DNA of 36,664 nucleotides. Source: Acidobacteriaceae bacterium. Lineage in GTDB: Bacteria; Acidobacteriota; Terriglobia; Terriglobales; Acidobacteriaceae. The notes under the pieces were generated by a model that saw nothing but the letters and a program-made list of their open reading frames with translations, was not told the origin of the DNA and did not search any database. Made by a program: the position numbers and the translations under genes. The stretch spans positions 1 through 36,664 of the forward strand of contig JASHQQ010000023.1 of assembly GCA_030039035.1 (NCBI GenBank), read 5' to 3'. Below, piece after piece: positions 26,884 through 33,992 of the stretch. The number at the start of each line of letters is the position of its first letter. Position 1 is the first letter of the stretch.

Positions 26884-28230
26884 TCACCGGCTCACGATCG
26901 CCACGCGGAAAAACGGCCGGTCTTTCTCGCCTGGATCCATCGTGAATTGCTCCGGGGATTTCGCCGGATCGTAGTCGCGCCACAACCAGATCATCGATTC
27001 GGGAAACTCCGCCGCGCCCTGCCCCGCGTTGTGCGTGCCTTTGCCGAAGCTGAAGTGAAAGTCGTACTCCTTCATCTTCAGCGCGTTGGCCATGCGCAGG
27101 TTGGCCAGCGGCCAGTCGCCGTACTTCGGGTTTTCGAGATCGTTGGATCCATCCTGCAGCCAGACGCGGATATTGCGATGCGCCTCGCGCAGGATCTTGT
27201 CGGGATAATCCTGGCCACCGTCGGCATTGGCCGGATTCTCCTTCCATTGAATGCTGGCATAGCTGCCGATCCAGCTCAGCACGCGGCTGAACTCGTCGGG
27301 CATCTGCCATGCCGCGTTGAAGCTGCAGATGCCGCCCGACGATAGTCCGGTAATGGCGTGGCTGTATGCATCCTTGCGCAGGTTGTATCTGGCGCCGACT
27401 TCGGCGAGCACCTCGTCGCGCAGAAAATGCACGTAGCGGTCGCTCACCGTGTCGTAGAGCGTGCTGCGCATCGAATCTTTCAGCGTGCGATCCCACTTCT
27501 GGCTGAATGCATTGACGAAGTTGAAGGTCGGCGTGCCGGGTGACCCTTCGATATCGCCGGGGTTGATGAAAACGCAGATCATCACCGGAATCTTTTTCTG
27601 CGCGACGAGATTGTCGATGGCGTCGAGCACCGGAATGTTGCCGTTGCGGTCGATGTACCCTCCGCCGTCCTGAAAGACCATGAGCGCAGCCGGCGTTTTG
27701 GGATCGTACTGCGCGGGCACATAGATCCAGTACTCGCTCTTCATGCCGTCGTAGATTCTGCTCGTATGGATCAGCTTCTCCGAGAGCGTTCCGGCCGGGA
27801 CGCCGGGCTGCGGATACGAGAGTGGCCCATAGGCCGGCAGATCCAGCGCGCCGCCGAATTTCGCGCCGTTCACCAGGTAGTGAAACTGGTGAAGCCGGGC
27901 GACGGGCTCGATGTGCGCGGCGACGTACCAGAGACTGGAGCCGGCGATCGGCTGCATCGCCGGCCCGGCAGCATCGTCAAGCATCAGCGTGGGCGCGCTC
28001 GACGCTTCGACCGCAAAGAAGAAGTCGGGCCCGCGGCCGGCCCAGGCCGTGCCGTCCTTGAGCCTGGCCGCGTCGAATGTGGCTTCGATGGCGGATGGGA
28101 GTTGCGGGCTGTGTGATTGGGCGAGTGCGATGAGTTGCGGTGCGGTGAGCTTTTCTGCGGCTTGCGCCTCGGGAGCCGCGCCCCGAGCGGCGAGCGAAAG
28201 AGCGAACCCGGCCATCAGCAGTTTCCTCAT
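26884..28230 (-). CDS. Secreted alpha/beta-hydrolase, esterase-D type
   Basis: 448 residues from ATG 28230, with a signal peptide (about 1-24, ending AQAAE). An N-terminal beta-sandwich-like part (about 60-145, with WYVAAHIEPVARLHQFHYLVNG) resembles the E-set domain found before Fes-type and other carbohydrate or siderophore esterases. The catalytic domain begins near 158 (SRIYDGMKSEYWIYVPAQYD). GLSSGG gives nucleophile Ser297, Asp360 or Asp364 is the likely acid, and His400 in GKGTHN is the base. Substrates could be ester side chains of plant polysaccharides or siderophores. No Shine-Dalgarno is seen; TACCAT lies 6 nt before the ATG, as expected of a leaderless gene. The gene is divergent from the antitoxin gene, with 75 bp between starts. 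Confidence 0.87.
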   Translation of the reverse strand: MRKLLMAGFALSLAARGAAPEAQAAEKLTAPQLIALAQSHSPQLPSAIEATFDAARLKDGTAWAGRGPDFFFAVEASSAPTLMLDDAAGPAMQPIAGSSLWYVAAHIEPVARLHQFHYLVNGAKFGGALDLPAYGPLSYPQPGVPAGTLSEKLIHTSRIYDGMKSEYWIYVPAQYDPKTPAALMVFQDGGGYIDRNGNIPVLDAIDNLVAQKKIPVMICVFINPGDIEGSPGTPTFNFVNAFSQKWDRTLKDSMRSTLYDTVSDRYVHFLRDEVLAEVGARYNLRKDAYSHAITGLSSGGICSFNAAWQMPDEFSRVLSWIGSYASIQWKENPANADGGQDYPDKILREAHRNIRVWLQDGSNDLENPKYGDWPLANLRMANALKMKEYDFHFSFGKGTHNAGQGAAEFPESMIWLWRDYDPAKSPEQFTMDPGEKDRPFFRVAIVSR

Positions 28231-28236
28231 GCGGGA

Positions 28237-28242
28237 ATGGTA
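28237..28242 (-). promoter_or_regulatory. TANNNT box, probable leaderless -10 of the esterase gene
   Basis: TACCAT on the minus strand ends exactly 6 nt before ATG 28230, and no Shine-Dalgarno is present. It overlaps GTATAC at 28240-28245, a small palindrome in the shared region with the toxin-antitoxin operon. Confidence 0.4.
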
Positions 28243-28305
28243 TACGACAAAGCAAGTCTCCTGGCTGCGCCCTGCGCCGATGGAGCGTACACATGGAGGA
28301 GATCG

Positions 28306-28687
28306 ATGCCCGCCATCAAGGTCGGAGTTCGTGAGTTTCGGGAACAGTTTGCACGATACCTTGAATCCGATACGCCTGTCGCTGTAACTCGCCGCGGCGA
28401 AACGATCGGTGTCTATGTTCCCACGCCGCGAAGGCAGATCAGGTCCGCTGACTTCGCGGAATTGAAAGCTGCCGCCGACCGGCTGGCTGCGGCGCTATGG
28501 CAAAACCAGAGATGCTGTATACCGAAGCCAAGGCAATCAAGTCGCCGCGACCCCTGGGAGCGGCGACCCTGCAAAACAGAAAACAGGCCATATCTTCTCT
28601 GGTTTTGCCGTAGCCGACGTCAATGAGGAAGAGATCGTCGCGGATTTCAGGAAGTGGCGTCAGGCAAGAAGAAGAGCCGGGCATTGA
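28306..28687 (+). pseudogene. Phd/YefM-type antitoxin gene interrupted by a MITE
   Basis: Starts at ATG 28306 with AGGAGAT just upstream. Residues 1-64 (MPAIKVGVREFREQFARYLE, then TPVAVTRRGETIGVYVP) form a normal Phd/YefM DNA-binding N-terminus. After AAADRLAAAL the frame enters a 113-bp insertion and is shifted. The present product would be 106 residues ending at 28626 with a foreign Arg-rich tail. Removing 28498-28610 and one TA joins ...GCG GCG CTA directly to GCC GAC GTC AAT GAG and restores ADVNEEEIVADFRKWRQARR plus RAGH and a TGA at 28685-28687, 1 bp before the toxin ATG. That lost C-terminus should be the toxin-binding part. The fused protein may still bind its operator, but neutralisation is doubtful. 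Confidence 0.85.
28498..28610. mobile_element. 113-bp MITE with 14-bp inverted ends and TA duplication
   Basis: GGCAAAACCAGAGA (28499-28512) and TCTCTGGTTTTGCC (28596-28609) are perfect inverted repeats. The element is bounded by TA at 28496-28497 and 28611-28612, the target duplication of IS630/Tc1-mariner-type elements. Inside, GTCGCCGC (28541-28548) pairs perfectly with GCGGCGAC (28560-28567). It has no coding capacity of its own and would need a transposase in trans. The insertion adds 115 bp and so shifts the antitoxin frame by +1. No autonomous parent is visible in this window. Confidence 0.85.
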
Positions 28688-28688
28688 C

Positions 28689-29135
28689 ATGCTTGTTCTC
28701 GACGCCAACATCCTGATTCGAGCCGTACTGGGCCAGCGCGTCGCCGATCTGCTCGGGAACTATTCGGCCCGCGGCGTCAGATTCCATTCGCCGTCGGCCT
28801 GCTTCGCCGAAGCCGCGGATTATTTGCCTTCGTTGTTGGAAAGAAAGGGCAGGTTCGACGCTCGTGTCGACTCCGCGCTGGGACTCCTCCAGCGTTTTGT
28901 GCACCCGGTCAATCCGGAATCGTATGCGCTCTTCGAGTCCGAAGCCAGGAGGCGTTTACATCGACGTGATGAAGGCGATTGGCTGGTGCTGGCGCTTGCG
29001 CCGGCCATGAATTGTCCCATCTGGACCGAAGACATGGACTTCTTCGGAACCGGTGCGTCCATTTGGACGACCAGTCGCACTGAAATCTTTTTGAAGGCAG
29101 GCGCGCGTTCTTCCGTGAGCGAAGGTGAAGAGTAG
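28689..29135 (+). CDS. PIN-domain toxin, VapC type
   Basis: 148 residues from ATG 28689, 1 bp after the original antitoxin TGA. A longer in-frame start at 28623 lies within the old antitoxin end and is not used. The PIN-domain acidic set is complete: Asp5 in MLVLDANILI, Glu41 in CFAEAADYL, Asp97 in RRDEGDWLVLALA, and Asp115 with Asp117 in IWTEDMDFFG. VapC-type toxins are Mg-dependent ribonucleases acting on tRNA, rRNA or mRNA in the cytoplasm. The cognate antitoxin is disrupted, so control of this toxin is open: low expression, residual antitoxin function or another antitoxin could explain survival. The gene itself shows no damage. Confidence 0.88.
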   Translation: MLVLDANILIRAVLGQRVADLLGNYSARGVRFHSPSACFAEAADYLPSLLERKGRFDARVDSALGLLQRFVHPVNPESYALFESEARRRLHRRDEGDWLVLALAPAMNCPIWTEDMDFFGTGASIWTTSRTEIFLKAGARSSVSEGEE

Positions 29136-29151
29136 AACCAGCGTAGCCTCG

Positions 29152-29892
29152 TCATCGGATGAAGTAGAACGGGTCCGGATATTTTACCGAGTATTCCGCT
29201 TCGGGATCGCCGCGAAGATCGCTCCATTGGTCGCCGACATTGAGAACGATCCTGTATCCCCCGGCAACGATTCTGGCGCGCCCGGCGGATTTGTAAGCCA
29301 GCGCGGTCGCTTTCGCCTCTTCAGGCTGGCGAAGGATCAGTTGCTTCCAGTCGTGAAAGCCCGCACCGCGCAGGTCCTGCTCCGTGGCGGCTCGCTGCGC
29401 TTCCGGACGGCCGGTGAGAAAGAACACGTCTACGCCCAGGCGGCGCGCCTCGTTATAGAGCCTCAGCGTTCCGGGAATGGCCGGCGCCCGGGCCGAGTTC
29501 ACCCATGCGTTGAACACATCGGCGTTGTAGGCGAAATCCGCCGCAGCCATCTCCTCGTAGTTGGAAAGCGTCGTCTCGTCGATGTCGAGCACCAGCGCCA
29601 GCTTTTCCTGAGCCTGGCGGCGGGCCGCCCGGCGGCGCAGATACTGGATCGCGCGATCGGCCTGCAGGTCGAGATCCCTGGCATAACAGCCGCACGTGCA
29701 GGTGCAGTCGTGATACTGCCGGAGGCGTGCCTTTTCGGCATCGAGATTGGGAATGCGCTCCGACGGCGCGACCGGGCTGAAAGCACCCGCAGCCGCCGCC
29801 TGAGGCGCGGATGCGGACGGCTGCGCCGCAAGGAAGACGGGCGGGAAGACGATGGAGAGAGCCGCAATGAAGCGTGGGTTTCCAAGTCGCAT
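29152..29892 (-). CDS. HAD-family acid phosphatase (class B/IIIB type), secreted
   Basis: 246 residues from ATG 29892. A signal peptide (about 1-23) is followed by the HAD core: LVLDIDETTLSN (nucleophile Asp in DIDET), FFLTGRPE (motif II), a Lys in ALAYKSAGR (motif III) and NVGDQWSDL (motif IV). PAIPGTLRLYNEARRLGVDV is typical of the acid phosphatase B/IIIB family, which hydrolyses phosphomonoesters in the periplasm. Residues near 63-69 form a Cys cluster (CTCTCGC) where relatives usually have a Ser/Gly-rich turn. No Shine-Dalgarno is seen. Its start is 51 bp from that of the divergent gph, and its stop is 16 bp from that of the convergent toxin gene. The start could be elsewhere, but this one gives the signal peptide. 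Confidence 0.85.
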   Translation of the reverse strand: MRLGNPRFIAALSIVFPPVFLAAQPSASAPQAAAAGAFSPVAPSERIPNLDAEKARLRQYHDCTCTCGCYARDLDLQADRAIQYLRRRAARRQAQEKLALVLDIDETTLSNYEEMAAADFAYNADVFNAWVNSARAPAIPGTLRLYNEARRLGVDVFFLTGRPEAQRAATEQDLRGAGFHDWKQLILRQPEEAKATALAYKSAGRARIVAGGYRIVLNVGDQWSDLRGDPEAEYSVKYPDPFYFIR

Positions 29893-29931
29893 GGAGCCAG
29901 CTTCGCACGCCGCACCGTTCCTCGCGCAACG

Positions 29932-29937
29932 TACACT
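29932..29937 (+). promoter_or_regulatory. TANNNT box, probable leaderless -10 of gph
   Basis: TACACT ends exactly 6 nt before ATG 29944, which has no Shine-Dalgarno. The spacing puts the transcription start at or next to the ATG. No -35 was recognised. Confidence 0.45.
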
Positions 29938-29943
29938 GAATAC

Positions 29944-30669
29944 ATGCTCCGCGTCTTCCGCCCCATCCCCGTCGAATCGCTCCGGCTGCTGGTCTTCGAT
30001 CTCGACGGCACGCTGATCGACTCGGCCCAGGACCTGTGCAACAGCGTGAACGCCATGCTGGAGCACTGCAGGTTGCCGCCGCTCGAGGACAGGCAGATTG
30101 CCGGCTACATCGGCGACGGCGTGCTGATGCTGGTGAAGCGCGCGCTGGCAGCGGAGAACGGACTCGACGCCGATGAGAAACTCCTCAACGAGGCCTACGA
30201 GTTTTTCTTGAGCTATTACCGCGAGCACAAGCTCGATTTCACCTATGCCTACGCCGGCGTAATCGACGCGCTCAAGGTCATCGGCTCCGCGCCGGACGGA
30301 CAAAGGCGCTCAATGGCCGTGCTGACCAACAAGCCGGTGCGGCCCGCGCGAGCCATCTGCGAGGCGCTGGGGCTGGCGCCCTATTTCATGAGCATTTACG
30401 GCGGCAACAGCTTTGCCACCAAGAAGCCCGACCCGCAGGGCATGCTCGCGATCATGGCCGAGGCGGGCGCAAGGCCCGGGGAGACTGTGCTGATCGGCGA
30501 CAGCCAGGTGGATGTGCTGACGGCGCGCAATGCCGGCGCATGGTCGATCGGCTGCACCTTCGGGCTCGCGCCGCTGACCCTCGAGGAGATGCAGCCGGAC
30601 ATTCTGGCCGACTCGCCGAAGGACTGGACAGAAATATTTTCAAATGAGAAAATCGACGCAAGCCGGTAG
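29944..30669 (+). CDS. gph: HAD-IA phosphatase, phosphoglycolate phosphatase type
   Basis: 241 residues. LLVFDLDGTLIDSAQDL carries the nucleophile and acid/base Asp residues, AVLTNKPVRPA is motif II, TKKPDPQGML gives the motif III Lys, and VLIGDSQVDVLTARNAG holds the motif IV acidic residues. The helical cap (about 45-100) is the small type seen in Gph, PpaX and related enzymes. It is cytoplasmic and probably removes 2-phosphoglycolate from DNA repair or metabolism, but HAD substrates are hard to assign from sequence. An in-frame stretch open upstream to 29125 lies opposite the acid phosphatase gene and is rejected. Confidence 0.85.
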   Translation: MLRVFRPIPVESLRLLVFDLDGTLIDSAQDLCNSVNAMLEHCRLPPLEDRQIAGYIGDGVLMLVKRALAAENGLDADEKLLNEAYEFFLSYYREHKLDFTYAYAGVIDALKVIGSAPDGQRRSMAVLTNKPVRPARAICEALGLAPYFMSIYGGNSFATKKPDPQGMLAIMAEAGARPGETVLIGDSQVDVLTARNAGAWSIGCTFGLAPLTLEEMQPDILADSPKDWTEIFSNEKIDASR

Positions 30670-30693
30670 CGAGTTGCCGGCCGGACAAAGACA

Positions 30694-30739
30694 GCTTGCG
30701 CCAGCCGGATGAGCGCACACGAGCGCCGCCGGCGCAAGC
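30694..30739 (+). terminator. Hairpin after gph (possible terminator)
   Basis: GCTTGCGCC (30694-30702) pairs perfectly with GGCGCAAGC (30731-30739) around a 28-nt spacer, 25 bp after the gph stop. No T tract follows. It may instead belong to the leader of the TonB receptor gene. Confidence 0.35.
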
Positions 30740-30885
30740 CGCGTCAAGTCCGTAGACAGAACCTCCCTCCTTCGGCATCCGTAGAGGCCACGGGTGCCAC
30801 AAGCAATCTTTCGAGTAGCGGCAAACTGGGATATCGACCCACGCACGTTTGACCGGGCTCAACTTGTGCCCTGGAGATCCACCGG

Positions 30886-33582
30886 ATGCGTTCTTTTGCT
30901 CTAGTCGCGGTTTTGGTAACGTTTTCTTCCGCAATCGCCCTCGCCTGCAAAACAGCCACTCCTCCCGCGCCTGCCGCGGCTCCCGCGATACGGGGCGTGG
31001 TCGCCGATCCCACCGGCGCAATCGTGCCCGGAGCGGAAGTGGACCTCGTCGATCCCACGGGCGCCGTCGCCTCCACCAACCATTCCGATGGCGAAGGAAA
31101 CTTCAGCGTCAGCGCGCCCCACGCGGGCAGTTACACGCTGGTCGTTTCCGGGCCGGGATTCAGGACGGTGAGCACGCCGCTGACGATCGCGCCTCCGGCC
31201 GCCTCGAAGATCGCCGTGCCCGCTGCCACCGCATTGGCCAGGCCGTTGCACATCGTGCTGCCGATCGCCGCAATGGCGACCCAGGTCAACGTCAACGCCG
31301 AGACGAGCGAAGACCTCACGGCGCCGGAAGCGAACCGCGACTCCTCCGTGCTCACCGCGACCGACCTGAAGCAACTGCCCATCTTCGACAACGACTATCA
31401 GACGGCGATGAGCGCGTTTATCGACGAGAACGTGACCGCGACCGGCGGCACGGGATTGCTCGTCGACGGAGTCGAAGCCAACCGCGTAACGGTTTCGGCG
31501 TCGGCCGTGCAGGAGGTCCGCATCAACCAGGATCCCTACTCGGCGCAGTATTACTGGCCGGGGCGCGGGCAGATGGAGATCGTCACCAAATCGGCGGCCG
31601 ACCACTATCACGGCCAGTTCAACTTCTTTTTTCGCGATTCGGCGCTGAACGCGCAGAACGCATTGGCGCCCTCCAAGCCCTTCGAACAGCGGCGAATTTA
31701 TGAGGGCCACGTGACCGGGCCGATTCCGCACGCCGCGAAGAGCAGTTTCCTCGCCAGCTTCGACCGCGCGGAAGAGGATCTGAATTCGGTGGTCGACGCC
31801 TTCGTCGAGCCCACGCCGCGGAACCCGACCGGCGCCCTGGACGCCAACGTCGCCTCGCCCAATCGCGACACCGAGTTCAGCCTTCGCGCCGCGCACCAGT
31901 TCAACGCAAGCTCGGCCTACGCCGAGTACAGCTACCAGGACTGGACGGGTGAGAACCAGGGCGTGGGCGGGCAAACACTCGCTTCGGCCGGATACAACAA
32001 CCAGTACCGCGAAGACGATGCAAAGCTTCACATCGACACAACGCTTTCACCCGAGATGCTGAACCAGCTTTCGCTCGTCGGCGAGCACGATTTCAGCCGC
32101 AACAGCGACGTGGCCGAAGCTCCCCTCATCGACGTGAGCGGATACTTCACCGGCGGCTCGGCGCAGACCGACAGCCTGGCTGCCGAATACAACTTCAGGC
32201 TTTACGACATGGTCAGCCGGCAGCACGGACGCCACTACATGAAGTTCGGCTTCAACGTGCCTCATCTGAACCGCCGCGCCTTCGACGACAACACGAACGC
32301 TCTGGGCACGTACACCTTCGGACCCACGCTGGCGGCCGACGGAGTGACCGTGTTGACCTCGGCGCTGGCCAACTACGAAGCCGACCATCCCTCCGGCTAC
32401 TCGCTCAACTCCGGCGACACCCGCTTTATCTACCACCAGCAGGAGATGGGCGCCTTTGTGCAGGACCAGTACAAGGTGAGCCCGCGCTTTTCCATCACTC
32501 CCGGCCTGCGCTACGACTGGCAGAACTTTCTCGCCGACCGCCGGCTGGGATTCTCGCCGCGCGTCTCGTTTGCGTGGGTGCTCGATCAGGATTCGAAGCT
32601 GATCGTGCGCGGCGGTGGCGGCCTCTATTACGACCGATTCGGCTCCGGGCCGCTGCTCGATCTGGTGCGCTACCAGAATGCGCGCCGCCGCTCCGTCACT
32701 CTCTCGCTCAACCCAACCGCCCAGCCCGCCTCCGGCTGCGTGCCCATCTCCGGGTGTTTCAACGTCGCCGCCGCGCCGCCTTCGCTGGCCGAGCTCGCGC
32801 CGAACGCCAAAATCCCCTACCAGGAACAATACGGCCTGTCGATCGAGCGGCAACTGGGCGAAAAGGCCACCGGCGTCGTCACCGTCTATTCGGTGCGCGG
32901 CATCGACAGCTTCCGCTCGGTCGACATCAACGCGCCCACGCCGGAGTCGGATTACACCGTCCGGCCCAATCCGGCCTTCGGCCGCATCCGCCAGATGCAG
33001 CCGGCGGGCTTCTTCGAAGGCAACGCCCTCGACGTTACGTACCGCGGCGAATTCAACAGGTACTTTACCGGCTTCGGCCGCTACACCTGGTCGCATTACG
33101 AATCCAACACCGGCGGCATCGGCTGGTTCCCGCAGAACCAGTACGCGCCCAACGACGAGTGGTCGAACTCGAACTTCGACCGCCGTCAGCGGCTGAGCAT
33201 GTACGCCATGGTCAATCCCAAAAGCATCTTCAACCTGGGCGCGGGGATCTTCGCGCGATCGGGAACGCCGTGGACGGTGCTGACCGGCACGGACGCCTAC
33301 GGCGACGAGCTCTTCAATACGCGGCCGGACGGCGTGGGCCGCAACAGCGAGAATCTGCCCTCCTACGTCGATCTCGATCTGCGCTGGGGTCACGATTTCC
33401 ACGTCACTCCCAGCAAGGACGAAGAGGCGCCGCGGCTGGGCTTCTCCGCGGGAGCGTTCAACGTGCTCAATCACGTCAACGGCGCCAGCGTCGACCAGGT
33501 TGAAACCTCGAGCGCCTTTGGGGACGTGACGGCCGTGGCGCCGGCGCGGCGGCTGCAACTGGGCATGCGCTTCGAGTTCTGA
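30886..33582 (+). CDS. TonB-dependent receptor, Oar-like
   Basis: 898 residues from ATG 30886 with GGAG 9 nt upstream. A signal peptide ends near AIALA (residue 20). A carboxypeptidase-regulatory-like beta sandwich follows (about 35-105: IRGVVADPTGAIVPGAEVDL and YTLVVSGPGFRTVS), then a plug-like region (about 150-245, with LLVDGVEANRVTVSASAVQEV and GQMEIVTKSAADHYHGQFNF) and a C-terminal barrel ending in LGMRFEF, with the final aromatic residue expected for outer-membrane insertion. Oar-like receptors take up large substrates and are abundant in Acidobacteria. At 898 residues it is shorter than many (about 1000-1200). No partner SusD, ExbB or TonB gene is near. Substrate unknown. Confidence 0.9.
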   Translation: MRSFALVAVLVTFSSAIALACKTATPPAPAAAPAIRGVVADPTGAIVPGAEVDLVDPTGAVASTNHSDGEGNFSVSAPHAGSYTLVVSGPGFRTVSTPLTIAPPAASKIAVPAATALARPLHIVLPIAAMATQVNVNAETSEDLTAPEANRDSSVLTATDLKQLPIFDNDYQTAMSAFIDENVTATGGTGLLVDGVEANRVTVSASAVQEVRINQDPYSAQYYWPGRGQMEIVTKSAADHYHGQFNFFFRDSALNAQNALAPSKPFEQRRIYEGHVTGPIPHAAKSSFLASFDRAEEDLNSVVDAFVEPTPRNPTGALDANVASPNRDTEFSLRAAHQFNASSAYAEYSYQDWTGENQGVGGQTLASAGYNNQYREDDAKLHIDTTLSPEMLNQLSLVGEHDFSRNSDVAEAPLIDVSGYFTGGSAQTDSLAAEYNFRLYDMVSRQHGRHYMKFGFNVPHLNRRAFDDNTNALGTYTFGPTLAADGVTVLTSALANYEADHPSGYSLNSGDTRFIYHQQEMGAFVQDQYKVSPRFSITPGLRYDWQNFLADRRLGFSPRVSFAWVLDQDSKLIVRGGGGLYYDRFGSGPLLDLVRYQNARRRSVTLSLNPTAQPASGCVPISGCFNVAAAPPSLAELAPNAKIPYQEQYGLSIERQLGEKATGVVTVYSVRGIDSFRSVDINAPTPESDYTVRPNPAFGRIRQMQPAGFFEGNALDVTYRGEFNRYFTGFGRYTWSHYESNTGGIGWFPQNQYAPNDEWSNSNFDRRQRLSMYAMVNPKSIFNLGAGIFARSGTPWTVLTGTDAYGDELFNTRPDGVGRNSENLPSYVDLDLRWGHDFHVTPSKDEEAPRLGFSAGAFNVLNHVNGASVDQVETSSAFGDVTAVAPARRLQLGMRFEF

Positions 33583-33621
33583 GGCTAGCGTCAGCGCACG
33601 ACTGGTAGGTCAGGGCTTTAG

Positions 33622-33782
33622 AGTGTGCGTGAGAACTCCCTTCAGCATGTTTTCGGTGCACGAGTCGGAGGGAGCAGCGGCCTTTAGGCTGCTGAATTCA
33701 GCGAAGACATCGAGGTGGCTTTAGCCGCGGGCCTTTTGAGACCGACCGTATGGCCTTGGGCTCGAGTTCTCACGCAGACACC
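33622..33782. mobile_element. 161-bp non-autonomous inverted-repeat element, copy B
   Basis: Second copy of the element at 11598. Perfect 13-bp inner ends TGCGTGAGAACTC (33626-33638) and GAGTTCTCACGCA (33764-33776) are spaced exactly as in copy A (151 bp end to end). The inner hairpin AGCGGCC-TTTA-GGCTGCT lies at 33676-33693. It is flanked by TTAG on both sides (33618-33621 and 33783-33786). Outside these, GTCAGGGC (33609-33616) and GCCCTGAC (33786-33793) are complementary, so deletion would leave a perfect TTTA-loop hairpin. It lies between the TonB receptor stop and the next gene (gap 33583-33992), where no gene is supported. Confidence 0.78.
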
Positions 33783-33858
33783 TTAGCCCTGACTGCCGAA
33801 GACGCGGCGAAATCAACGCGCGCTTCATCGGCTGCGGAGATTCTCGCTCCACAAGGAC

Positions 33859-33878
33859 AAGTGTCAGGGCACGACTTG
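33859..33878. repeat. Fragment of the 9.8-kb intergenic repeat
   Basis: AAGTGTCAGGGCACGACTT recurs here as in the tandem repeat near 9911-9929. The hairpin arm is not conserved; only a 5-bp GGGCA/TGCCC stem remains. Confidence 0.6.
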
Positions 33879-33978
33879 CCCAACGAGCCCTTTATTTGTG
33901 AATTCGGGGCGGGCTTCGGGCGAGCATTTCCGGAACTCCTCGGAACTTTCAGCCTCGCCGAAGCGTAAGCTGATCCAG

Positions 33979-33992
33979 GAGAGGCGCCTCTC
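33979..33992 (+). promoter_or_regulatory. 14-bp palindrome covering the ribosome-binding site
   Basis: GAGAGGCGCCTCTC is a perfect palindrome that ends directly at ATG 33993 and overlaps the Shine-Dalgarno AGGAGAG. In RNA it could fold as GAGAG-GCGC-CTCTC and hide the ribosome site; in DNA it could be an operator. Which applies cannot be told from sequence. Confidence 0.45.

Noticed and set aside
28306..28626. 106-residue antitoxin as a normal intact gene
   Set aside because: The last 42 residues are translated from the inverted-repeat element and the shifted downstream frame. The restored frame gives a more typical antitoxin C-terminus.
30886..30950. Lipoprotein signal in the TonB receptor (ALAC)
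   Set aside because: The residues before Cys do not fit a lipobox (Leu is at -2, not -3), and the protein is an outer-membrane barrel with an ordinary signal peptide.
32047..33558. 503-codon open frame on the minus strand opposite the TonB receptor
   Set aside because: It lies wholly inside a clear receptor gene, and its product is low-complexity Val/Gly/Arg with no family match.
33750..33968. 72-codon open frame after element B
   Set aside because: It begins inside the inverted-repeat element and has no family resemblance or ribosome site.
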